From assembly GCF_042651465.1 (NCBI RefSeq), contig NZ_JBHSCZ010000003.1:62001-126000 (forward strand): a DNA stretch of 64,000 nt, read 5' to 3'. The notes beneath the pieces were generated by a model that worked only from the letters and a program-made list of their open reading frames with translations, did not search any database and was not told the DNA's origin. The position numbers were made by a program, and so were the translations under genes. Every line of letters starts with the position of its first letter. Positions within the stretch are counted from its first letter, which is position 1. Below, piece by piece: positions 37,311-45,144 of the stretch. This DNA is from Ferruginibacter yonginensis. GTDB lineage: Bacteria > Bacteroidota > Bacteroidia > Chitinophagales > Chitinophagaceae.

Positions 37311-38270
37311 ATGGATTTTCATTTGTTAACAGAAAACTTAACGAACCCTGCCTTACTTTTTTTTGTATTAGGTATAATAGCAGTTTATGTAAAAAGTGAT
37401 TTAGAAATTCCAGCACATTCTTCAAAATTTATTTCATTGTATTTACTGTTTGCTATTGGTTTTAAAGGCGGACAAGCACTATCGCATGAAACTTTTAATA
37501 CTACCATTTTGTATACGATGCTATTTGGTTTATTTGCAGCGATCGTAATACCACTGTATACTTTTTTTATCGTTAAAAAATCAGTTGGTATTTATAATGC
37601 AGGTGCCATTGCAGCTGCTTATGGTTCTGTGAGTGCCGTAACATTTGTAACAGCTGCTGCCTATATTGAAACTCAACAAATGGTTTTGCATGGCCACATG
37701 GTAGCTGTAATGGCATTGATGGAATCACCAGCCATTATAATGGGTTTGTTATTAATTTCTTTATATAGTATTGATTCTTCCACAACAAATAAAAAGCAAG
37801 TACTGCATCATTCATTTACCAACGGTAGCGTATTGCTGATTTTAGGTAGTTTGGTAATAGGCTTTTTTGCAAATGCAAAACAAGCAGAAGGTATAAAACC
37901 CTTTACCAATGATTTATTCAAAGGGTTCTTAGCCATTTTTTTATTAGATATGGGTATTACAAGTGGCAAACATTTAAAAGCATTTTTTTCATTTGGTTGG
38001 TTTCCATTTTTATTTGCATTTTTTATGCCCTTATTAAACGGCTGTGTATTTGCTTTCTTAAGTTCTTTTGTAACTGATGATGTTTCAAATAGATTCATAT
38101 TTGCTATACTTGCAGCAAGTGCTTCATATATTGCAGTACCGGCAGCCATGAAAATATCTGTACCCAAAGCAAACCCTGGTTTGTTTTTACCAATGGCTTT
38201 GGCTGTTAGCTTTCCTGTAAACATCACTATTGGTATGCCTTTGTATATGTATGTAGTACAGCATATTTAG
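37311..38270 (+). CDS. sbtA: SbtA-family sodium-dependent bicarbonate permease
   Basis: 319 aa with about ten hydrophobic segments in the two-part SbtA (DUF897) plan. It starts LTNPALLFFVLGIIAV and has SLYLLFAIGFKGG, YGSVSAVTFVTA and, in the second half, FLAIFLLDMGITSGKH with ASASYIAVPAAMK. Cyanobacterial SbtA imports bicarbonate with sodium; the same role is likely here, feeding carboxylases. No SbtB partner gene is adjacent. Its place in the LysR-icd run is the basis for the carbon-supply interpretation. Confidence 0.88.
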   Translation: MDFHLLTENLTNPALLFFVLGIIAVYVKSDLEIPAHSSKFISLYLLFAIGFKGGQALSHETFNTTILYTMLFGLFAAIVIPLYTFFIVKKSVGIYNAGAIAAAYGSVSAVTFVTAAAYIETQQMVLHGHMVAVMALMESPAIIMGLLLISLYSIDSSTTNKKQVLHHSFTNGSVLLILGSLVIGFFANAKQAEGIKPFTNDLFKGFLAIFLLDMGITSGKHLKAFFSFGWFPFLFAFFMPLLNGCVFAFLSSFVTDDVSNRFIFAILAASASYIAVPAAMKISVPKANPGLFLPMALAVSFPVNITIGMPLYMYVVQHI

Positions 38271-38355
38271 TTTTGGTACATAACAAACTTGTATCAGCAT
38301 TATTATCTTTCATAATTAACACTTACATTAGTGTTTACATTTTACCAAAGCAATT

Positions 38356-38790
38356 ATGAAACAACAAAACTTTAGCAACCACAGTCAAATAGTGCCTATT
38401 TTTCATTATGGTGTACTCATACCGGTATTGGCAATGATAACTTGTTCAACTATTAGTTTGTATAGGCATTATAGTGCAGGCTTAGGACTTATGTTACCAA
38501 GCATTGCATTGTTAGGAAGTGTGGTGTTGTTTTTAGTTGCTTTTTTATCAAGGTCATTTGCACTAAAAGCACAAGATAGGGCCATACGTGCAGAAGAAAA
38601 CCTTCGCTATTTTGTACTTACAGGAAAGTTATACGACCATCGTTTATCGCTTCGCCAAGTTATAGCATTGCGGTTTGCACCTAATGAAGAGTTGGTAGCA
38701 TTGGCACAACGTGCCGTTACCGAAAATTTATCGCCTAAAGAAATTAAAGCTGCTATTCAGCAATGGAAGGGTGATTACTACCGAGTGTAA
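38356..38790 (+). CDS. DUF6526 family membrane protein
   Basis: 144 aa with two TM helices (about 20-35 and 43-65). A soluble C-terminal part carries the family pattern AQDRAIRAEENLRYFVLTGK and LRQVIALRFAPNEELVALA. Function unknown; the cytoplasmic tail is helical and charged. It ends exactly one base before the convergent thioesterase gene. Confidence 0.85.
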   Translation: MKQQNFSNHSQIVPIFHYGVLIPVLAMITCSTISLYRHYSAGLGLMLPSIALLGSVVLFLVAFLSRSFALKAQDRAIRAEENLRYFVLTGKLYDHRLSLRQVIALRFAPNEELVALAQRAVTENLSPKEIKAAIQQWKGDYYRV

Positions 38791-39198
38791 TTAAAAGTAT
38801 CCACTCAGTTTTTCTGATAATGCTGTAGGCATACTTGTTCTACGCATGGTAGCTGCCTCCATAAAATATAAAGTAACTACACCTGTATTCAGCAATTGGT
38901 CAGCGTTGTTATAAATTTCAAAATTAAAGGTTATGCTATGATCGGTTGGTAGTGCATTCAATATCGTTTTTACGGTAATTAAATCATCGTACTTAGCCGG
39001 ACGTAAAAATTTACTACTCATGCTTACCACTGGCATAATAATGCCCATGGCTTCAATATCTTTATAGGTATAGCCTAATTGTCTTATGGCTTCGGCTCTG
39101 CCAATTTCATAAAACTGGGCATAATGTCCATGGTACACTACCCCCATTTGATCGGTTAATGCGTAGTGAATTCTAATGTGTGTTTCAGTTACAAACAA
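38791..39198 (-). CDS. Acyl-CoA thioesterase, 4HBT/YbgC type
   Basis: 135 aa hotdog-fold protein. The YbgC-type active-site segment TDQMGVVYHGHYAQFYEIGR (residues 15-34) carries the catalytic Asp/His context. Hydrolyses acyl-CoA thioesters in the cytoplasm. Its gene is flanked by DUF6526 (convergent, no gap) and by a GC-rich REP-like element upstream. Confidence 0.9.
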   Translation of the reverse strand: MFVTETHIRIHYALTDQMGVVYHGHYAQFYEIGRAEAIRQLGYTYKDIEAMGIIMPVVSMSSKFLRPAKYDDLITVKTILNALPTDHSITFNFEIYNNADQLLNTGVVTLYFMEAATMRRTSMPTALSEKLSGYF

Positions 39199-39250
39199 AA
39201 TATATTTTTTTATTTTTTGGTGCTGTGGTTGTAGGAGCGTTCATCAACAT

Positions 39251-39317
39251 TTGTTCGGGCTATTCGCTGTACCTGCACCGCAGGGGCGGATGCGGTGCCG
39301 CTGCTATCCCGGAGCCC
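39251..39317. repeat. GC-rich REP-like element, copy 1
   Basis: A 67-bp GC-rich block in AT-rich surroundings, with GGCTATTCGCTGTACCT, a CCGC/GCGG arm pair and GGTGCCGCT. It is repeated in inverted orientation at 43542-43607. It resembles the intergenic palindromic repeats common in Bacteroidota. Confidence 0.75.
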
Positions 39318-39326
39318 ATCAACTTT

Positions 39327-40595
39327 TTAATTGCTATCATCTGTTAATATAAACTGTCGTAACATATTTAAAGCATAGAGTGCTGTTAGTTTAATATTAC
39401 GATCTCTATCAAACCTAAATTCAAATTTACGTTGTATTAATTTTTGTTGGCTGCCAACACAAACCCATACGGTACCAACAGGCTTATCGGGCATGCCGCC
39501 ACCTGGCCCCATAATGCCTGATACAGCAATGGTGTAATGGGTACCCAAATTTTTCAAAGTGCCTTTGGCCATTTCAATTACTACGGCTTCGCTTACAGCA
39601 CCATGGGTTAATAAAGTATCGTTGTTTACTTGTAACAAAGCTTCTTTAGCATGGTAACTATAACTTACTACGCTGCCTTCAAAATAGGCTGATGCGCCTG
39701 CTTTGGTAGTAAGTAAGTGAGCAATATAGCCACCAGTACAGCTTTCGGCGGTGCTTACCGTTTTGTTATTGGCTATTAATAATTTGGCAACGGTTTGTTC
39801 CATGGTTTCATCAACATTCGTCACTAAATATACATGCACCAAGTTTTGTAAAGTGTTAAACAGCGTATCTACTTCGGTAGTATCGTTAGGGGTTTCGTTA
39901 TAAGTTGCTGATAGGCGTAAACGCACCATACCATAGTTAGGTAAGTAGGCCAATTTAATATGTGTGGGTAAGGCAGTTTCAAAATCTTCAATCATATCTG
40001 CCAACATGCTTTCACCAATACCTGCAGTTAGTAACGTACGGTGTTCAATTTTTGAAGGGTTAAAGGTTTCCTTTAAAAGAGGGATCACATCATCTGTCAT
40101 CATCGCCATCATTTCAAAAGGCACACCCGGCATGCTGATGAATATTTTTTTACGACCATTCACTTCTTCAAAAAAAGCCATGCCTGGGGCCGTACCTTTT
40201 TTATTCTGAATAACGGTACACACATCGGGTACTTCAGCTTGTTTTTTATTACGTTCAGTAAAAGGGCGTTTAAAAACATTTGCAAATAAGTGTTCAATAA
40301 AAGTCAATGCCTCTTGGTTTACAACCATTTTACCACCAAAATAATCGCAAAGTAAAGGTTTGGTAATATCATCAGCAGTAGGGCCGAGGCCACCTGTAAT
40401 TAAAATGATATCGGCTTCTTGCTTTGTTTGATCAAGGGCATTTTTAATATCATTGTACACATCGCCAACTGCTACTCTTTTAGCTACGCTAAAGCCTGCA
40501 AGGTTGAGTTGTTGGGCAATAAAGGCGCTGTTGGTATCAATTACTTGTCCTATTAATAACTCATCGCCAATGGTGATGATAGCTGCTTTGATCAT
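39327..40595 (-). CDS. cinA: CinA family nicotinamide-nucleotide amidohydrolase / ADP-ribose pyrophosphatase-type protein
   Basis: 422 aa. The N-terminal MoCF-like domain (AAIITIGDELLIGQVIDTNSA, GGLGPTADDITK) covers about 1-170 and a C-terminal CinA deamidase domain about 255-420 (STAESCTGGYIAHLLT, SGIMGPGGG). It acts in NAD recycling in the cytoplasm. Start taken at ATG 40595; the longer frame would add a non-conserved 7-residue extension. Confidence 0.94.
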   Translation of the reverse strand: MIKAAIITIGDELLIGQVIDTNSAFIAQQLNLAGFSVAKRVAVGDVYNDIKNALDQTKQEADIILITGGLGPTADDITKPLLCDYFGGKMVVNQEALTFIEHLFANVFKRPFTERNKKQAEVPDVCTVIQNKKGTAPGMAFFEEVNGRKKIFISMPGVPFEMMAMMTDDVIPLLKETFNPSKIEHRTLLTAGIGESMLADMIEDFETALPTHIKLAYLPNYGMVRLRLSATYNETPNDTTEVDTLFNTLQNLVHVYLVTNVDETMEQTVAKLLIANNKTVSTAESCTGGYIAHLLTTKAGASAYFEGSVVSYSYHAKEALLQVNNDTLLTHGAVSEAVVIEMAKGTLKNLGTHYTIAVSGIMGPGGGMPDKPVGTVWVCVGSQQKLIQRKFEFRFDRDRNIKLTALYALNMLRQFILTDDSN

Positions 40596-40792
40596 GCTTT
40601 GAAAGTTGAGGTACAAAGCTACGGTAACGAGGTATAAAACGAAATTAATATTCTAGTTTACTTGAAATGCTCCACAAAATATTATCTTCAAATAAAAAAT
40701 AGATGGTAATTTTTTGAATGACTTTTTTTGATTTGAGTGAGCGGAGCTAAATTTTATAAATATATTTTAAAAACGATCTGATTTTTTAAACT

Positions 40793-41248
40793 ATGAATTT
40801 TAATCAATTGGTACATATATTTTTTGTTAGTGTCTTCATTAGCACAACAAGTGGATGTCTTTTTGAAAATAATAAAATTAAATTCTTTTTGAAGTATAAA
40901 AATGTTAACCAAGATGATTATTTTCAATCTTCCAATTTATATATTAATGGCGAAGTCGCTGGCAGGGTTACCAATGAACAAGTGGGGACTATATTACTGC
41001 TAGATAAAAAAAATACACTATTTAAAACGGATAGTGTTTTTATTAAAAAAAATCCCTTGGGTACTGTTTACTTTGATGTAGTTAAAACAAACTATGTAAA
41101 AAATACAACTTTAGAATATAGAAGTGGCGATACCATCATTATTTACAATAAGGTAAATAAATTTACGATAGATGGTAATAAAGCAAAAAAAATAATTGAA
41201 AAGTTAGATAATACTTTAAAACAAATCGATACTATATTAAAAGAATAA
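40793..41248 (+). CDS. Lipoprotein with MCE-like domain (tentative)
   Basis: 151 aa. The N-terminal hydrophobic segment ends in TSGC with Cys22 as probable lipid anchor. The remainder follows an MCE/MlaD-like order: LYINGEVAGRVTNEQVG, VFIKKNPLGTVYFDVVKTNYV, TLEYRSGDTIII. This is a substrate-channel-like single domain, but much shorter and more diverged than MlaD. No Mla partner genes are near. Confidence 0.5.
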   Translation: MNFNQLVHIFFVSVFISTTSGCLFENNKIKFFLKYKNVNQDDYFQSSNLYINGEVAGRVTNEQVGTILLLDKKNTLFKTDSVFIKKNPLGTVYFDVVKTNYVKNTTLEYRSGDTIIIYNKVNKFTIDGNKAKKIIEKLDNTLKQIDTILKE

Positions 41249-41344
41249 TTTTTTGTATTACTGTTACATTGGCTAACATTTTACAAAAAACAAATAAGTA
41301 TTTGTGTTGTTTCGTAAAGTAACGAAATATAACTAGGCAGTAAG

Positions 41345-41772
41345 TTAGCTTGGTATAATTTGAAAATTACTAATTGCCCTCCTCTGGAAACTATCTGAAA
41401 ATTCCATTATGTATGCACCATCTGTGCTGATTGCTTCCCAGCCCATACCAGTTTCGTAGTTTAAATCATCCAACATAAAGGCTATGTTCAAAGCACTAAT
41501 TTCAACAAGCTTTTCATTTGCGGAAAGACGTACTATAAAGTTTGTATTTTCACTACAGGGTCAGTATTTTTAAAATATGATGTTAATTGATTTTCATTAT
41601 ATAATTCATATTCAAATGACCAATGTTTTATTACTGACCAATCAAAAAAAAGATGTAAAAATCCATTTTTTTCTTGTTTGTAACCAGCATTTTCAATGAT
41701 GCTATTAAATTCAGTGTAAGAATAATGTAATTCCCTTGTTTTATTTTTATCGATATAATTATAAACGTTCAT
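41345..41772 (-). pseudogene. Frameshifted gene of unknown function
   Basis: The 79-codon frame from ATG 41772 ends at TAG 41533. Just before its end, another minus-strand frame opens (41560 to TAA 41345, 71 codons) and continues in protein-like fashion: NFIVRLSANEKLVEIS, LDDLNYETGMGWEAIS, FSDSFQRRAIS. The second frame has no suitable start, and the two overlap by about 28 bp. A single-base loss near 41545 would join them into one protein of about 135 aa. A programmed shift cannot be excluded. No family recognised. Confidence 0.55.
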
Positions 41773-41804
41773 TTTGGGTATATCATATTTAGTGTATGAA
41801 GTAG

Positions 41805-42770
41805 TTATTCAATCAATGCATTCATTTCTGTTCTTTCGACAAATCTAAATAAATATTCACCAGTAGTTTTATTATATATCCTTATAGGAAAGGCATTTTG
41901 TGTTTTTGTATTATAAATGGTAGTTGATTCGTACCGCATAAAATCAGGGAAATCTTTTTTACGGTATTTTATATTTTTATCAATCAGTACTTGTTCATAT
42001 TTTTTTTGATAATGTTGTGCTGTGGTAGCCGGGTCACCTGTAAATTCATTTTGTAAAACAATTGTACCATCTTTTTTTGTGTTTTTCCAGATTGTAGTAA
42101 GTTTTCCTGTATACAATTTTTTGTTGAAAATGTTATTATTTGAAACAAAACTATAGATCGGGAACTCCTTATATTCAAAATTAGAAAAGTATTGTTGTAT
42201 CAATATAAGCGGTCCTAAAAAAAATTGAATTCCATCATTTCTTTTTATTTCAAATTGTATTTCTTTTATAAAAGCTTTATTAGTTTCTCCAAAAAATGGC
42301 GATTTATTTAAAGAGTCGCATATTGATTTTATACTTTCATTATTTCTATAATAACTAGTAGAATCTACAATAAAATCACCATTTTTAAAATACATAATAA
42401 AATTTACTTTATTCATAAGTAAACTCATGATGTAAGCGGTTGAATCATTTTGAATATCTTTTTGCTTCATTAATGTATGATATTGCATGAAATACCCTCC
42501 TCGAAATGTATCAACTACTTGGATAAAAACTGTTGATTTTACATTTTCTTTTCTACCAAAGAATATATTATCAACTTTGTAAAATTCATTTACATCATAT
42601 ACTTGTACAGCACCTACTTTAAAGTTTTTATTTACTGTATATTTATTTGTCCAGCTTTTTTGTGCTTTCAGTTTAGTAGCTAATAAAAACAATATAAAAG
42701 TTAGCACAACTGTAACTATTTTATATGATATGTTTATGTATGTAAGAAAGAGGTACGATTTTAATTTCAT
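41805..42770 (-). CDS. Secreted protein of unknown function
   Basis: 321 aa with an N-terminal hydrophobic segment (about 14-36, ending KLKA) that is a signal peptide or signal anchor. The mature part is beta-rich and Lys/Asn/Phe-rich with no recognised motif. It lies 32 bp upstream of the frameshifted gene on the same strand, so the two may have been one unit. Codon use is AT-rich and unlike the GC-richer neighbours, fitting an accessory gene. Confidence 0.65.
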   Translation of the reverse strand: MKLKSYLFLTYINISYKIVTVVLTFILFLLATKLKAQKSWTNKYTVNKNFKVGAVQVYDVNEFYKVDNIFFGRKENVKSTVFIQVVDTFRGGYFMQYHTLMKQKDIQNDSTAYIMSLLMNKVNFIMYFKNGDFIVDSTSYYRNNESIKSICDSLNKSPFFGETNKAFIKEIQFEIKRNDGIQFFLGPLILIQQYFSNFEYKEFPIYSFVSNNNIFNKKLYTGKLTTIWKNTKKDGTIVLQNEFTGDPATTAQHYQKKYEQVLIDKNIKYRKKDFPDFMRYESTTIYNTKTQNAFPIRIYNKTTGEYLFRFVERTEMNALIE

Positions 42771-42898
42771 TAATTAAATTTATATGATAATATGCTAACT
42801 ACCCTTTACATATGGTAACATTTTAAAAAATATTTTTAGTGTTTACTTTCGAAGGAATTATTTTTTAAAATTTATAAAACAGTGTATTACACAATTCT

Positions 42899-43462
42899 CT
42901 ACACCCACAACATCCCCCTAAAACCTCTGCCAGCGTAATATGATTGTACGCCATTGTGGTAAATAAATACTTGTTGGTACCTATTATCGCCAAAAATAGC
43001 ACCACCTAATTTTCTGATGGCTGGTGGTGATAACAACCAACTCGATGTTTTAGTATCAACAGGTTGGCATTGCTGTAGTTTTTTATAAGTGGTTTCATCT
43101 ATTAATGTAATACCTAATGCCGTTGCAGCATCAACAGCATTGCCTTTGGGCTTATTTTCTTTACGTGCATCCCACGCAGCTTTATCGTAGCATAGGCTAC
43201 ACCTGCTTTTGGGCGTTTCCGTTGCAGCATCTACCCATAAATAACGATCGTTCTTTTTATCGTAATCAATAACATCGGGTTCGCCATCGGTTAATTCCAT
43301 TTGATAAATAGACCATAATGCTGTAGGATTGGTTATTAGCTTTGCTTCAACATTTGTCCAGTTGATATTTTTATGTCGATGCATATTTTTTTGAAATCGT
43401 TGTTGTAGCGTTTGTAGTAAAGCCTCTTTTTGTTGCTTTGTAATGGTTTGTTGTTGCGGCAT
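42899..43462 (-). CDS. DUF4256 family protein
   Basis: 187 aa soluble protein. The DUF4256 pattern is clear: QRFQKNMHRHKNINWTNV, GEPDVIDYDKKNDRYLWVDA, a CSLCYDKAAWDARK cysteine pair and YYAGRGFRGMLWV at the end. Function unknown; the family is single-copy and widespread. No operon partner, and a palindrome and REP-like element lie upstream. Confidence 0.93.
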   Translation of the reverse strand: MPQQQTITKQQKEALLQTLQQRFQKNMHRHKNINWTNVEAKLITNPTALWSIYQMELTDGEPDVIDYDKKNDRYLWVDAATETPKSRCSLCYDKAAWDARKENKPKGNAVDAATALGITLIDETTYKKLQQCQPVDTKTSSWLLSPPAIRKLGGAIFGDNRYQQVFIYHNGVQSYYAGRGFRGMLWV

Positions 43463-43492
43463 GTTGTTTTATTGAAATTATATAACAAATGT

Positions 43493-43525
43493 AAACCTAT
43501 AAGGTTTTAAAAACCTTATAGGTTT
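43493..43525. repeat. 33-bp palindrome
   Basis: AAACCTATAAGGTTTT pairs with its exact complement around one A. It is terminator-like but no gene ends here; it precedes the second REP-like element. Confidence 0.7.
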
Positions 43526-43541
43526 AGTTCAACTGTCAAAA

Positions 43542-43607
43542 GGCTGCCGGATAGAAGCGGCACCAAAGCCGCTCAAGCGGCGGAGGTACAGCGAATAGCC
43601 GGAACAA
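43542..43607. repeat. GC-rich REP-like element, copy 2 (inverted relative to copy 1)
   Basis: The reverse complement reads TTGTTCCGGCTATTCGCTG, then TACCTCCGCC, a CCGCTTGAGCGG hairpin and GGTGCCGCTTCTATCC. It matches copy 1 over most of its length. Confidence 0.75.
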
Positions 43608-43702
43608 CTGCTGCCATAGGTTATGTTGTTGACAGCCCCACATTCAACTTACCATTATTTATTATTTGAAAAAAAGGCTTTACAAACGACCTAAAAATAA
43701 AA

Positions 43703-43739
43703 TTTGGAAAACTAAATAAATTAGTATATTTGTGCTAAT
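43703..43739 (+). promoter_or_regulatory. Promoter and probable self-operator of the XRE-S24 gene
   Basis: TTTG at 43703-43706 and TATATTTG at 43725-43732 are spaced 18 bases, a full Bacteroidota promoter. ATTAG (43720-43724) and CTAAT (43735-43739) form an inverted repeat around the -7 element, with another ATTAG at 43742-43746. A repressor bound here would block its own transcription. Confidence 0.65.
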
Positions 43740-43752
43740 CAAATTAGTTGTT

Positions 43753-44508
43753 ATGTCACAAGCAGGATTAAATCTGAAGTATTTACGCAAATTGCGTGGG
43801 TGGACACAAGAGGAATTTGCAAATAAAGTGGGCATTAAGCGTTCGTTGGTGGGCGCCTATGAAGAAGAAAGGGCTGACCCTCGTTTAGACGTATTAGAAA
43901 TTATTGCTGATATGTTTAAATTGAGTTTAGATGAACTTTTTTTGAAAGATCTGAGCAATGAATCGGGCAGTTATTTGATGAAGCGTCGTCGCCAAAAAAT
44001 GATGGCGGCAGAAGAACGTAATGTGATTCACTTTGTACCAGTAAAAGCAGCAGCAGGTTATTTAGCTGGCTATGCTGATGCAGAGTTTATTGATGAGCTT
44101 AATACGTTTACCTTACCAATGCTAGCTGGCGGTAATTACAGGGCATTTGAAATTATTGGTGATAGTATGTTGCCTACACCAAGTGGTAGCATAATTGTTG
44201 GCGAAAAAGTAAATGGGTTAGATGATATAAAAAACAACAACGCTTACATAGTGGTAAGCAAACATGAGGGTATTGTTTATAAACGTATAGTGCGTAACCC
44301 TAAACAAAAAGGTAAGTTGAATTTGGTGAGTGATAACCCATCGTACCAACCATATTTGGTAAATGCTGAAGATGTGGTAGAGTTGTGGGCTGCACAAGTA
44401 GTAATAGGTAAAGTGGCTTCGCAACAACGTTGGGATGTAAACTCGTTAGCTAATTTGGTGAGCAACCTACAAGATCAAGTAAGTACCCTTAAAAAGAAAA
44501 TGAATTGA
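43753..44508 (+). CDS. XRE-family repressor with S24 (LexA-like) peptidase domain
   Basis: 251 aa. The helix-turn-helix covers residues 6-62 (LKYLRKLRGWTQEEFANKVG). The S24 domain covers about 95-225 with catalytic Ser138 in IIGDSMLP and Lys177 in IVYKRIV. An Ala-Gly pair in the linker (A101-G102, or A105-G106) is a possible autocleavage site. This is the plan of self-cleaving LexA/CI-type repressors. Start ATG 43753; the upstream GTG lies inside the -7 element. It sits 105 bp before ssb and has an inverted repeat over its own promoter. Confidence 0.88.
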   Translation: MSQAGLNLKYLRKLRGWTQEEFANKVGIKRSLVGAYEEERADPRLDVLEIIADMFKLSLDELFLKDLSNESGSYLMKRRRQKMMAAEERNVIHFVPVKAAAGYLAGYADAEFIDELNTFTLPMLAGGNYRAFEIIGDSMLPTPSGSIIVGEKVNGLDDIKNNNAYIVVSKHEGIVYKRIVRNPKQKGKLNLVSDNPSYQPYLVNAEDVVELWAAQVVIGKVASQQRWDVNSLANLVSNLQDQVSTLKKKMN

Positions 44509-44523
44509 TGTTAATGATATAAT

Positions 44524-44531
44524 TATATTTG
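44524..44531 (+). promoter_or_regulatory. -7 element of ssb
   Basis: TATATTTG, an exact TAnnTTTG match. A TTG lies 16 bases upstream and ATG 44614 about 80 bases downstream. Confidence 0.5.
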
Positions 44532-44613
44532 TCGCAAGTTCAACTGGCGTTAAACGCTTAAAGCATTTCAATACAACAATTAAACAGATACAACACTTTA
44601 AAAAAACACAGTT

Positions 44614-45084
44614 ATGGTAAAATTACAAATTGTAGGAAACCTTGGTAAAGATTGCATTGTTAACAATGTTAACGGTAAAAACGTTATCAATTTTAGTGTA
44701 GCGCATACAGAGCGTTATAAAGATGCCCAAGGCAACCAAAAAGAAAAAACAACTTGGGTTGAATGTGCTTATTGGACAGAAAGAACCGCTATTGCACCTT
44801 ATTTAATGAAAGGACAAATGGTATACGCTGAAGGTGCTCCAGAGGCTGAAGGTTATACCAATAGAGAAGGAAACGTGGCGGCTACTTTACGCATGAGGGT
44901 TCAAAATATACAATTATTAGGAGGTAGAAATGAAAACCAAGGTGGTGGCGGTACGCAAAGCCAAAATAGTTACGCTAATTCAAATGCTGGTAATGTAAAT
45001 AATGCTGGTGGTACAGCTTCGCCAACGTATAAAGCACCATCGCCTGCGGCAAATATGCCTTTAGATGATGATTTACCTTTTTAA
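44614..45084 (+). CDS. ssb: Single-stranded DNA-binding protein
   Basis: 156 aa. The N-terminal OB fold (1-105, starting VKLQIVGNLGKDC, with FSVAHTERY and TTWVECAYW) is followed by a flexible Gly/Asn/Gln-rich linker. The acidic tip is LDDDLPF, the peptide that recruits partner proteins. It forms tetramers on ssDNA in replication and repair. Directly downstream of the S24 repressor gene and closed by a terminator. Confidence 0.95.
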   Translation: MVKLQIVGNLGKDCIVNNVNGKNVINFSVAHTERYKDAQGNQKEKTTWVECAYWTERTAIAPYLMKGQMVYAEGAPEAEGYTNREGNVAATLRMRVQNIQLLGGRNENQGGGGTQSQNSYANSNAGNVNNAGGTASPTYKAPSPAANMPLDDDLPF

Positions 45085-45112
45085 TCAATAAGTCAGTTTA
45101 TAAATTATCTTT

Positions 45113-45138
45113 AGCTCCTCAATTTGAGGAGCTTTTTT
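45113..45138 (+). terminator. Terminator of ssb
   Basis: AGCTCCTC, loop AATTT, GAGGAGCT and a T run, 29 bases after the ssb stop. Confidence 0.85.
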
Positions 45139-45144
45139 ATTTTT

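Noticed and set aside
43732..43752. GTG 43732 as start of the XRE-S24 gene
   Set aside because: The codon begins at the last base of the promoter -7 element, so it would not lie in the transcript.
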